A stretch of 64,000 bases of DNA. It comes from Novosphingobium percolationis. GTDB lineage: Bacteria; Pseudomonadota; Alphaproteobacteria; Sphingomonadales; Sphingomonadaceae. The notes beneath the pieces are model-generated. The model did not search any database. It was not told where the DNA came from and saw only the letters and a list, made by a program, of their open reading frames with translations. The stretch covers positions 1-64,000 of the forward strand of contig NZ_JAILYM010000009.1 in assembly GCF_020179425.1 (NCBI RefSeq), written 5' to 3'. Positions 7,511-15,445 of this stretch are shown piece after piece. Numbering within the stretch: position 1 is the first letter of the stretch; every line of letters begins with the position of its first letter. The position numbers and the translations under genes were made by a program.

Positions 7511-8521
7511 TCAAACGTCGAGTCGGGAAAACAATCGACGAGCATTGCCTGCGAAAACGCCGTTTAGCGCAGCCTCGTCAAGTGAAGGAAGCGCCTCGAT
7601 CACGGGTTTGAGATCATCGTAGTGACGCCCTGAAACAGGATCTATGCCGTCTCCCGATCCGGGCCTTTCCGTCCCGAAACAGCATCGGTCGTGTCCGACG
7701 GTTTTGAACAGAAGCGCGAGCGAATCCGGGTTATGAAGGACCGTGTCAAACCAGAATTTTCGCAGAATTTCATCGAATTGAGGCGCATCGGCAGCGATGC
7801 GTCCTTGAGCCCTAGCCATTTCCCGATGCGAGCGCCATCGTCCGATCTGATAGGGAATGGGACCGCCGCCATGGCTAATCATCAACTTGAGATCGGGAAA
7901 CCGGTTGAACACGTCGGCCCGGTAGATCGAGGAAATCGCAAGTCCCTCTTCTGCAATGAAATGCTCATCATAGGTCTCGCGCCCGTTGCAGCATTGTCCC
8001 GAATGAATATGAGCGGGAAGATCCAACTCACACAATTTCTCGTACAACGGGTACCAATAGGGATCGCCGAGCGGAGGCGATCCGTTCATCCCCTCACTCG
8101 GGTCAGGGTTCAGCAAGACGCCCACGAAACCAAGCTCGTCCACCACCCGCTCGATTTCATCGAACAACGAAGTGACTGGCCGCCCTACTTGCTGTGGCAA
8201 GGCTCCCACTCCCCGGAAGCGGTTCGGATGCATCCGAATCGTCCGGGCAATCATGTCGTTTGTGTCACATGTCCAGTCGACGATATCATTCCACCTGGCG
8301 CTACCATTCAAGGTCAGAAAAGGTCGCGGGGAAAGTAACTGCAGGTCGGTCCCCACTGCATCCATAATCCTGACATTCTGGTCCGCGCTCTCTTCCAGCA
8401 GACGATCGGGCACCTGCGCACGATAGCTGGCGCCATATTGCCCCCCCGAAACCACGAGGTTGCTCCTGTGCGAATAAAGCGCTGCGGGCGCGACAAGGTG
8501 AGCATGGGCGTCGATTATCAT
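7511..8521 (-). CDS. ligJ: Amidohydrolase-family protein, LigJ (4-oxalomesaconate hydratase)-like
   Basis: A 336-residue metal-dependent TIM-barrel protein. It has the N-terminal metal motif DAHAH, then SPRPF, NPDPSEG, PPLGDPYWYPLYEKL, the SHGGGPIPY histidine and a C-terminal FDTVLHNPDSLALL and GIDPVSGRHYDD. These segments follow the LigJ pattern of Sphingobium closely and less so the ACMSD decarboxylases. LigJ hydrates 4-oxalomesaconate to 4-carboxy-4-hydroxy-2-oxoadipate, the substrate of LigK; RraA/LigK-like genes lie just downstream. No protocatechuate dioxygenase (LigAB) is in the window, so the substrate may be different. A 2-amino-3-carboxymuconate decarboxylase-like activity remains possible. 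Confidence 0.72.
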   Translation of the reverse strand: MIIDAHAHLVAPAALYSHRSNLVVSGGQYGASYRAQVPDRLLEESADQNVRIMDAVGTDLQLLSPRPFLTLNGSARWNDIVDWTCDTNDMIARTIRMHPNRFRGVGALPQQVGRPVTSLFDEIERVVDELGFVGVLLNPDPSEGMNGSPPLGDPYWYPLYEKLCELDLPAHIHSGQCCNGRETYDEHFIAEEGLAISSIYRADVFNRFPDLKLMISHGGGPIPYQIGRWRSHREMARAQGRIAADAPQFDEILRKFWFDTVLHNPDSLALLFKTVGHDRCCFGTERPGSGDGIDPVSGRHYDDLKPVIEALPSLDEAALNGVFAGNARRLFSRLDV

Positions 8522-8585
8522 TTATTTGTGATCTTTCAGAAATTCTGGCCCGGCCCGTCAATGCCAGAGATGCTCAAAGCCAATG

Positions 8586-9083
8586 TCAAATTGGATAGAC
8601 CAGGTACCGGGGAAGCACGGACGTATCGAGTTCGGCCCGTCTGGACAGCAACTTCAACCCGCCGGCCTTGTCCAAACGGACGGTATCCAGATATTGACCC
8701 GCAGCCAGAACCTGGGTGATGCCGCTGTCGGTGGGCGTCATGAACACCGAGAAATTCGATCGCACCGAAATGGTCGCGGCATCGACGCGCCAGTACTTGA
8801 CGCGCTGGACAAAGTGGCGGGTGCGATAGTCCTGAAACGTCCCGACCCAGATATCGTTGACGAAGGTGACGCGATCCTCGAGCCGGGATCGGCAATCGTC
8901 GAACATGAACCCCAGGGCGAGACCGTTTTCCGAATTTTCGGCCGAACGGCAGATGTAGGAAGCCTCGTCTTCTTCGGAATAGTTGGCCAGCCAGCCCTGC
9001 ATGTCCTTGCCGTCGAGCGCGCTGGCATCGGCCAGCAAGAGGGCATCGAGCGCGGCTTCGAGCGCGGTGTCGGTCTGCATCAT
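8586..9083 (-). CDS. Rieske ring-hydroxylating oxygenase, beta subunit
   Basis: 165 residues, the small non-catalytic subunit that stabilises the alpha3beta3 hexamer. It shows the usual beta features: an N-terminal acidic helix ending in GWLANYSEEDEASY, RLEDRVTF and the C-terminal VLPRYLVYPI. The ATG overlaps the alpha stop (ATGA), so it is coupled to the alpha gene upstream. This pair is the only oxygenase inside the NahE/LigJ-like block and is not close to any of the other five pairs in sequence. Confidence 0.85.
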   Translation of the reverse strand: MMQTDTALEAALDALLLADASALDGKDMQGWLANYSEEDEASYICRSAENSENGLALGFMFDDCRSRLEDRVTFVNDIWVGTFQDYRTRHFVQRVKYWRVDAATISVRSNFSVFMTPTDSGITQVLAAGQYLDTVRLDKAGGLKLLSRRAELDTSVLPRYLVYPI

Positions 9084-10255
9084 GCCTCGGCCCTTTCGAA
9101 ACCCATCACCGATCGGTAATATTCCCAGCGGGGAAGATTGCCGCTCTCGTCGTTCTGGAGGAACTCCGACTCCAGCTTCGATTGGTCGTGCACCCCCTTC
9201 TGGAAAATCGCATTGCCGGGCGTGTGGTTGCCGATATGGATGCGATGGAAGATCGACGCGTCCTCCATGCTGATCAGACCGCATGGCCCCAGCAGGTTGG
9301 AGCTTTGCCGCAGACGGTGGCGGACCATGTCCTCGTCGTCGTCCTGGTGCGCGAAATAGGCATAGTGAACTTCCACCGTCTCTTCGTCGACCGGGGTCGC
9401 GAAGCGCAGGTTGATCACGTCGAGATGCTTGGTCGAAACGAAGGTCGGGAAGAGCGAAACGATGCGCGATCCGACCGCCGGATCCTGCCCCTTGAAGGCG
9501 ATCAACGAATCGTCCTTGAGCACCGTCGGCCCACTGACCACCGACAGCGCCGATTCGAAACAGATGTGTCCGTGTTTCGTCGCGGTGAACTGGCGCCCCT
9601 TGCCGCCTTGCCAGTTGAGCAGCTTGAAGGCCTGGTGGAGCAATGGCGCATGATAGCCGTCGTTATCGGTATAGGACTTCCAGTTGCTGTCGTATCGCAC
9701 CTTCTGATAGCCCAGCAGCTTGAGCCTGCCGTCCCCGCCGAGCAGTTCGCGCAAGGTGTTCTGCGAATCGCCGAGGAATTCGGGCAACGACTCGGTTTCC
9801 GCCGAAAGCGTCACGAAGAACAGGCCGTAGAAGCTGTCGAACCGCGGCTGCGCCAGGGGATAGTCCGATTTGTCGAAGCCGGGCAGGAAATCGCGATGGT
9901 TGGGGCAACCGACCAGATCGCCCTTCGCATCGAACAGCCAGCGGTGATAGGGGCATTCGAATTCGGTCTTGTTCCCCATTACCGCGGTTTCAAGCTGGTT
10001 GCCGCGGTGCGAACAGGCGTTGTAGAACACCCGCACCATGCCTTCCATGTCGCGGGCGATCAGCAGCGGCACGCCGGCCAGGCGGAAGGTCTTGAAATCG
10101 CCCGGATTGGGCAACTCGCTTTCATGCGCGACGGGGTGCCATTCCTGTCCGAAAAAGATGCGCTTCATCTCTTCCGCATAGATGTCCTTGCGCGTGAACG
10201 CCGCCTTGGGAATCTCGTTGACGTTCTTGGGCCAGGTCAAACCAGTCTCGGTCAT
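9080..10255 (-). CDS. Rieske ring-hydroxylating oxygenase, alpha subunit
   Basis: 391 residues, shorter than biphenyl-type alphas (about 450). The Rieske cluster site is C81-x-H83 (CSHRG) and C101-x2-H104 (CPYHRW). The mononuclear iron site is NDGYHAPLLH (H202 and H207), and SMEDA near residue 340 supplies the bridging/third ligand region. The family uses NADH electrons through a ferredoxin and a reductase; neither is in this operon, but a reductase gene lies at 12250 and a Rieske ferredoxin at 39168. The substrate is unknown. Next to the NahE- and LigJ-like genes it could attack a carboxylated or hydroxylated aromatic acid. Confidence 0.88.
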   Translation of the reverse strand: MTETGLTWPKNVNEIPKAAFTRKDIYAEEMKRIFFGQEWHPVAHESELPNPGDFKTFRLAGVPLLIARDMEGMVRVFYNACSHRGNQLETAVMGNKTEFECPYHRWLFDAKGDLVGCPNHRDFLPGFDKSDYPLAQPRFDSFYGLFFVTLSAETESLPEFLGDSQNTLRELLGGDGRLKLLGYQKVRYDSNWKSYTDNDGYHAPLLHQAFKLLNWQGGKGRQFTATKHGHICFESALSVVSGPTVLKDDSLIAFKGQDPAVGSRIVSLFPTFVSTKHLDVINLRFATPVDEETVEVHYAYFAHQDDDEDMVRHRLRQSSNLLGPCGLISMEDASIFHRIHIGNHTPGNAIFQKGVHDQSKLESEFLQNDESGNLPRWEYYRSVMGFERAEA

Positions 10256-10265
10256 TGCAATCCTC

Positions 10266-11267
10266 CTAGGCGGCAGCCCCCAAGGCTTCGGCTTCGAGCG
10301 CCTTGCCCAGTTCGGCCCACATCTGACCGGATTGGCGCGCGCCAGCCAGATAGGGCTCGGGGCAGAGATGATAGGGCGGGCGCACCGGCCCCGCCTTCAT
10401 CCAGCCGCCGGCATCCATCCGCGCCTTTTCCAACGGAATGTTGTAGGTCGAGAATTCCTTGAAGCTGCCGTTCGGGAACAGCGGAGCCGCCGTCGGGCCG
10501 AGGCGGCCCATGAACGCCTTGGCCGCGCTCCAGTCGCCGCTGGCGCGGGCCTTGATGACCAGATCGCGCAGGGTCGTGGTCACCAGGGGATGGCAGACCG
10601 CCCCGCTCGACCAGAACGCATCGATCGAATCATCCATCCGCGCCGCGCCGTAATAGTCGAAGTCGATCGGCAGTAGCTTGATCCGGCCACGGATCGCGGC
10701 CAGATCCGGCAGCAGGTTGCCGACGCCGATGTACTTGGCCGTCACCACCTGCGGGATTTCCGCGACTTGCGCCCAGAACGAGCGCGGGAAATCGAACTTG
10801 AAGGCTTCCGGGTTCGCATAGATCGCGATGTTGATGTCCGGCACGGCCTCGGCAACGTCCTTGTAGAACTGGACAGCAACGTCGAGGCTCGGTGCGCACC
10901 ACATCGGCACGCCAAGCATCGTCCCGTCGGCGCCGAGCGCAAGCGCTTCGCGTGTCAGTGCCACCGTATCGCGGGTGTTGACGCAGGTCGTGCCGACGAA
11001 GACCGGCACCCGGCCCGCCGCCGCATCGACCAGCGCCTTCATGAAATCGAGCTTTTCGTCATGGGTCATGGTTGCCGCTTCGCCCAGCGTTCCCATGCTC
11101 AGGATGCCGTTGATCCCGGCGTCGATCAAGCCGTTGACCACGCGGGCGGTTTCGTCGAGATCGACCGTCTTGGTGGCCCGCCAATCCGAAGCGTTATCCT
11201 TGGACGGGGTCGGAATGATTGCCCAGGCGCCCTTGACATCGGCGGTGCTCAACAGAGTCTTGGCCAC
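10266..11267 (-). CDS. nahE: Hydratase-aldolase of the NahE/PhdJ type (DHDPS superfamily)
   Basis: The 333-residue protein has [20 protein letters not shown], a PMWC segment, IYANPEAF (Schiff-base partner Tyr) and TAKYIG with the catalytic Lys. These match trans-o-hydroxybenzylidenepyruvate hydratase-aldolases (NahE, PhdJ), which split the side chain of a ring-cleaved bicyclic aromatic into an aldehyde and pyruvate. The start is GTG at 11267, seven bases after GGGAGAG. It is first in the minus-strand block and diverges from the benD-like gene over about 185 bp. The partner isomerase (NahD-like) is 30 kb away at 41264. Confidence 0.85.
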   Translation of the reverse strand: MAKTLLSTADVKGAWAIIPTPSKDNASDWRATKTVDLDETARVVNGLIDAGINGILSMGTLGEAATMTHDEKLDFMKALVDAAAGRVPVFVGTTCVNTRDTVALTREALALGADGTMLGVPMWCAPSLDVAVQFYKDVAEAVPDINIAIYANPEAFKFDFPRSFWAQVAEIPQVVTAKYIGVGNLLPDLAAIRGRIKLLPIDFDYYGAARMDDSIDAFWSSGAVCHPLVTTTLRDLVIKARASGDWSAAKAFMGRLGPTAAPLFPNGSFKEFSTYNIPLEKARMDAGGWMKAGPVRPPYHLCPEPYLAGARQSGQMWAELGKALEAEALGAAA

Positions 11268-11318
11268 GGCTTCTGCTCTCCCAATAAAAATGCCCCCACC
11301 AAAAGCGGGCCGTTCCCC

Positions 11319-11343
11319 ATTGTGTAATGCTTTTCCTTATGCC
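11319..11343. promoter_or_regulatory. Possible operator in the nahE/benD divergent region
   Basis: ATTGTGTAATG at 11319, followed by CTTATGCC ending at 11343, resembles half-sites of the GTGCAA-type palindromes elsewhere in the window but is more degenerate. It sits between two divergent genes where a shared operator is expected. Confidence 0.3.
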
Positions 11344-11454
11344 ACTTCAAGTCCTATTATCGGAATCTCGCCGCTGGCGGCCGGACTTGGCGAAAAATCG
11401 ACCCAGTCCGGTTTCGCCCGGGACACAATCTTGGGGGAGCGACTGGACGTGACT

Positions 11455-12234
11455 ATGCTCAAGCGATTTCATGACAAGGTAGCCGTGGTGACAGGCGGGG
11501 CGCAGGGAATCGGTCTCGCGACTGCAAAACGCCTGGCCGAGGAAGGCGCGGTGGTCGTCATTGCTGACCGGGCGAGCGAAGCGGCCGAAGCTGCCGTGGG
11601 TCTGCTCAAGGCCGAGGGCCGTGAGGCCATGGCAGTCGCGGTGGACCTGGAGCACTGCGCAGGCGCGGTCGAACTGTATCAGACGGTCATTGACCGCTTC
11701 GGGCGAATCGACGTCGCCGTTCACAACGTCGGCGGCACGATCTGGGCCAAGCCCTACTGGGACTACGCCCCGCATGAAATTACCGCGGAAATCAACCGTT
11801 CGCTGTGGCCGACGCTGTGGTGCTGCCACGCGGTGCTGCCCCACATGCGGGCGGCAGGGCGCGGCGCGATCGTCAATATCGGGTCGGTTGCGACACGCGG
11901 CGTCAACCGGGTCCCCTATGCCGCCTCAAAGGGCGGGGTCGCCGCGTTGACCGCAGCCCTTTCGCTTGAGCTCGAAGCCAGCGGCATCCGGATCAACTGC
12001 GTCGCGCCGGGCGGGGTGAACGTGACCAGGGTCACCCCGCGCAATCCGGCTCCGCCGACCGAAGCCGATCGCCTGGGGTTCGGCCAGGTGATGGAGCAGA
12101 CCTTGCGCGATACGCCGATGGCCCGGTTTGGCGAACCCGAAGAGCTGGCCGCGGCGATCTGCTTTTTTGCCTCCGACGATGCGTCCTATGTCACGGGCCA
12201 GACGCTTTTCGTGGCCGGAGGCGGCATCGGCTGA
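11455..12234 (+). CDS. benD: BenD/XylL-like cis-dihydrodiol carboxylate dehydrogenase (SDR)
   Basis: 259-residue short-chain dehydrogenase. NAD site TGGAQGIG, then NVGGTIWAKP, SLWPTLWCCH, and the catalytic Ser-Tyr-Lys in GSVATRGVNRVPYAASKGG. These last segments are characteristic of BenD/XylL, which oxidises and decarboxylates benzoate or toluate cis-diols to catechols. Its natural partner oxygenase would be the BenAB-like pair 25 kb away (36024-37927). ATG 11455 is used; a GTG at 11449 fits the GGGGAG ribosome site better and is also possible. Faces the reductase gene with only 15 bp between the stops. Confidence 0.85.
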   Translation: MLKRFHDKVAVVTGGAQGIGLATAKRLAEEGAVVVIADRASEAAEAAVGLLKAEGREAMAVAVDLEHCAGAVELYQTVIDRFGRIDVAVHNVGGTIWAKPYWDYAPHEITAEINRSLWPTLWCCHAVLPHMRAAGRGAIVNIGSVATRGVNRVPYAASKGGVAALTAALSLELEASGIRINCVAPGGVNVTRVTPRNPAPPTEADRLGFGQVMEQTLRDTPMARFGEPEELAAAICFFASDDASYVTGQTLFVAGGGIG

Positions 12235-12249
12235 CCCCGGCGCCGGAAA

Positions 12250-13491
12250 TCAGCCAGCCTGCTTGAGCAGATCCCGCAAGGACACACCGGCGTCGGCCAG
12301 GCTGGCCGCGCTGGCGCGGGCCCGGCGTTCGACCAGCCGCTTGCCGACCCCCATGTCAGGGGCGCGGTTGACGGTCAGCACACCTTCGATCGTCTCGCCG
12401 GCCAGGAAGAAGGCGACGAAGGCGTTGCTGTCCATCTCGCCGCGGATCGCCACCTCGGCTTCGACCGGGATCTGCCCGCAGAACTGGATGTTGAGATCGA
12501 ACTGGTCGCTCCAGTACCACATCGGCTTGCAGTAGGAGACCTCCTGCCCCAGCATCGCCAGGGCAGCCGCCTGCGCCTGGTCCGCCGCGTTCTGGTAGGT
12601 TTCCTGACGGAACCGCCCGCCGAAGAACCCGTCCTGCTCGGCCACGTCGCCGGCCGCGAACACCGCCGGATTGCTGGTCTGGCAGCGGCGGTCGACGATG
12701 ATCCCGTTGTTGACCTCGATCCCGGCATCGCGGGCCAGCGAAGTGGCCGGCACGATCCCCACCCCGACGATGACGGCATCGCAGGGGATCACGGTGCCAT
12801 CGTCCGCCTCGACCGCGCTGACGCGGTTGTCGGCAAACCTGAAGCCGGTCACGCCGCAGTTGAAGTGGGCCGTCACGCCCCGCTTGCGATGTTCATCGCC
12901 CAGCCATTGCCCGAAGCGCCGGCCGAGCGCGCGCTCCATCGGCACCGGCATCGGCTCGACCACGGTGACCTTGCAGCCGAGCTTCACCGCGCTGGCAGCG
13001 ACTTCGGCGCCGATCACGCCCATGCCGACGATGACAATGCTGGCTCCTTCGCGCAGGTCAAGCGCCATGCGGGTCGCATCGTCGCGGGTGCGCAGGTAGT
13101 GGACGTTGGCGCAATCGGCCCCGGCAAGGTTGAGCTTGCGGGCATGACCGCCGGTGGCGAGCAGGATCCGGTCCGCCTGCACCAGTTCGCCGCCCGCCAG
13201 GCGCACACCGCCGCCGGCAAGGTCGAGCGCTTCGGCGCGCGTGCCCAGCCGCATGTCGATCCGGTTGTCGTCGTACCAGGCTTCGTCCTGCAGGAAGAAG
13301 TTGTCCGGAACATTGGCCGGATCCCACAGCACTTCCTTGGACAGCGGCGGCCGTTCGTAGGGACGCCACGGTTCCTCGCCGATCAGGGTGATCCGTCCGT
13401 CGAACCCGGACTGCCGCAAGGCTTCGACGGCCCGTCCACCGGCCAAATTCGCACCAACTATCGCAATCGATCGCACCGGGTTCTCTCCCAT
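12250..13491 (-). CDS. FAD/NADH ferredoxin reductase of ring-hydroxylating oxygenases
   Basis: 413 residues. FAD site GANLAGG near the N-terminus, PYERPPLSK (typical of BphA4/AhdA4-type reductases), NADH site GMGVIGAE at about 150, and AAGDVAEQDG near 265, followed by the C-terminal reductase domain with MWYWSDQFD. It passes electrons from NADH to a Rieske ferredoxin. It is the only such reductase in the window, so it probably serves several of the six oxygenases, a common sphingomonad arrangement. The ATG at 13491 is where homology begins; an upstream ATG at 13551 sits directly on the promoter-like TATAAT. Confidence 0.85.
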   Translation of the reverse strand: MGENPVRSIAIVGANLAGGRAVEALRQSGFDGRITLIGEEPWRPYERPPLSKEVLWDPANVPDNFFLQDEAWYDDNRIDMRLGTRAEALDLAGGGVRLAGGELVQADRILLATGGHARKLNLAGADCANVHYLRTRDDATRMALDLREGASIVIVGMGVIGAEVAASAVKLGCKVTVVEPMPVPMERALGRRFGQWLGDEHRKRGVTAHFNCGVTGFRFADNRVSAVEADDGTVIPCDAVIVGVGIVPATSLARDAGIEVNNGIIVDRRCQTSNPAVFAAGDVAEQDGFFGGRFRQETYQNAADQAQAAALAMLGQEVSYCKPMWYWSDQFDLNIQFCGQIPVEAEVAIRGEMDSNAFVAFFLAGETIEGVLTVNRAPDMGVGKRLVERRARASAASLADAGVSLRDLLKQAG

Positions 13492-13545
13492 AATTCTGTT
13501 TGCCTCATCCGGGCTGCTCACGGCCTGGCCATGAACCGCCAATCG

Positions 13546-13570
13546 TTGCATATTATACAATTCATTGCAA
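13546..13570 (-). promoter_or_regulatory. Palindromic promoter region of the reductase gene
   Basis: On the minus strand the segment begins TTGCAATGAATTG, contains TATAAT and ends ATGCAA, so TTGCA/TGCAA arms bracket a good -10 hexamer. It lies 55-80 bp before the reductase start and just beyond the 3' end of the xylR-type gene... a repressor site over the promoter is plausible. Confidence 0.4.
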
Positions 13571-13594
13571 GGAGGAGGAATCGGGGTCTGCCTC

Positions 13595-15229
13595 CTATAG
13601 TCCCATTTTTTCCAGCCGCGAAGCAAGTTGCCGGCGGGTCAGGCCAAGATCCCGCGCCGCCTGCGCCACATTGCCGCGCGCAGCTTCCAGCGCTGCGCGA
13701 ACCATCATGCTCTCGACTGTCTTCAGCCCTTCCCCTTTTTCCCGCAACAGTCCGACCAAATGGCCGATCGACTGGGTCTGGTCCGGACCGGTTTCGGCGC
13801 CTGCCACCCGCCCGTCGTCGGTCAGGGCCAGTCCTGCCCTGATTCGCGCGCGATCCGAGCCGAGGAACAGGTGCCGGATATCGATCGCCTCACCTTCGTT
13901 CACCAGCAATACCGCGCGCTCGACCATGCGTTCCAGCTCTCTGACATTGCCGGGGAAATCGTGCATCAGCAGGGCATTGATCGAGCGAGCGGTGAAGCCG
14001 GCCGCCGTGCGATTGTGGCGCTGGGCGTATTTCGCCCGAAAATGTTCCATCAGGCCGGGAATGTCCTCGCGGCGCTGCCGCAGCGGTGGAACCCGGATCG
14101 GCAGGGTCGCAAGGCGGAAGAACAGGTCGGCGCGAAAATTCCCTTCGTCCACCGCCTGTTCAAGATCGACATTGGATGCCGCAAGCAACCGCACATCGAC
14201 CTTGGTTGTCCTGGTGTCGCCGACCCGTTCGAACTCCCCTTCCTGAATGGCGCGCAGGACCTTGCTCTGGGCCAAGGGCGAAAGCATCGAGATTTCGTCG
14301 AGAAACAGCGTCCCGCCATGTGCCAGTTCGAACCGGCCCGGTCGGCTCGCGACCGCGCTCGTGTAGGCCCCCTTGGCCACTCCGAACAATTCCGCCTCGA
14401 TCAGCCCCTCGGGTATCGCCGCACAATTGAGCGCGACGAAGGGCGCATCCTTCCTGAGACTCATGCGGTGCGCCAATTTGGCGAACACTTCCTTGCCTAC
14501 GCCGGTTTCGCCCAGAAACAGCAGGCTGGCATCGGTCCCCGCCGCGCGCTCGATCATGTTGCGCACGGCATGGTAGCCGGCCGACACGCCCGGAACGATT
14601 TCCTGCGGATCGGACCGCCGGCATGGCGCCGCCAGCGGCCCCACCGAATTCTCGACATCGTCAAGCTCGGGCCATTCGGCTTCGGGCCTGGCGTGCAGCA
14701 GGCAGGCGGCATCGCCCATGCCCTGGCACTCGATCTCGCGCATCACGATCGGCTGGCCGGCGAAGGTGCTGGCAAATCCGCTGGCAAAGCCGGTCTGCAG
14801 CCAGCAGACCGGATCGGCGCTGACCCCGTCGGTCGCCAGGTGGACCGCCGCCTCGATCGAATCGTGGACCAGGAAACTGCCGCGGAAGTGGCCGCTGGCG
14901 GAATCGCTGTCGAGCGTCTCGATCTCGGTCCAGCCGAACCCGGTCAGGGCGTGGGCCTGCGGTCCGAAGGCGAAGGCTTCGAGAAAGTCCCGGTCGGGCC
15001 GCAGTTCCTTGGCCTCTACCGCGCAGCGCGCACCCTCGGCAAAGCCCATATCCCAGAACAGCTGCCGGGCCCTGGCCTGGCCGATCTGCGCCACCAGCTG
15101 GCTGCGCAGCGTGGTCAGAGCCGATTGGCTCATCAGCACGCACCGTTCGCTGTCGCGCCAGATGCGGCCGTGCTCGGGCGAAAAGCGCAGACGATTGGTA
15201 AGGTCGGCGTAGCCGGGAAGGAGCTTCAT
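13595..15229 (-). CDS. xylR: XylR/DmpR-type sigma-54-dependent activator with unusual GAYTSA loop
   Basis: 544 residues. Domains in order: XylR_N sensor (about 5-95, DLTNRLRFSPEHGRIW), V4R domain (about 110-185, with ECQGMGDAACLL metal-type cysteines), linker, AAA+ ATPase (about 220-460; Walker A GETGVGKE, Walker B GGTLFLDE) and a C-terminal Fis-type helix-turn-helix (NVAQAARDLGLTRRQLASRL). It should bind an aromatic effector and activate sigma-54 RNA polymerase. The sigma-54 contact loop, normally GAFTGA, reads GAYTSA here. It diverges from the oxygenase operon that carries a -24/-12 promoter, so that is the obvious target. Read from ATG 15229 with a weak ribosome site. Confidence 0.9.
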   Translation of the reverse strand: MKLLPGYADLTNRLRFSPEHGRIWRDSERCVLMSQSALTTLRSQLVAQIGQARARQLFWDMGFAEGARCAVEAKELRPDRDFLEAFAFGPQAHALTGFGWTEIETLDSDSASGHFRGSFLVHDSIEAAVHLATDGVSADPVCWLQTGFASGFASTFAGQPIVMREIECQGMGDAACLLHARPEAEWPELDDVENSVGPLAAPCRRSDPQEIVPGVSAGYHAVRNMIERAAGTDASLLFLGETGVGKEVFAKLAHRMSLRKDAPFVALNCAAIPEGLIEAELFGVAKGAYTSAVASRPGRFELAHGGTLFLDEISMLSPLAQSKVLRAIQEGEFERVGDTRTTKVDVRLLAASNVDLEQAVDEGNFRADLFFRLATLPIRVPPLRQRREDIPGLMEHFRAKYAQRHNRTAAGFTARSINALLMHDFPGNVRELERMVERAVLLVNEGEAIDIRHLFLGSDRARIRAGLALTDDGRVAGAETGPDQTQSIGHLVGLLREKGEGLKTVESMMVRAALEAARGNVAQAARDLGLTRRQLASRLEKMGL

Positions 15230-15361
15230 TGTTGCGTTCTTACCAAAATGTCATTCTTGTGCCAAGATCATCCGAAAATTTGACGAAAATGGCAATCGCC
15301 GCAACCAGTCGAGCCAAGTCGCGACGCGACCAATCGCGCGACAAGGCGCTCTTTTTCAACT

Positions 15362-15377
15362 TGGCATGAGCTTTGCT
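15362..15377 (+). promoter_or_regulatory. Sigma-54 (-24/-12) promoter of the oxygenase-xylMA operon
   Basis: TGGCATGAGCTTTGCT matches the consensus TGGCAC-N5-TTGCW at all but one position, and the GG and GC doublets are 10 bases apart, as required. It lies 70-85 bp before the first oxygenase start and downstream of the divergent xylR-type gene. The AT-rich 15240-15300 stretch is where activator sites would be expected. Confidence 0.8.
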
Positions 15378-15445
15378 TTCACCGTGGCTACGTGGAACCG
15401 CCCGCAACCAGCAGGGAGGTCCAACGGAGGAGAGGAGAAGGCAGA

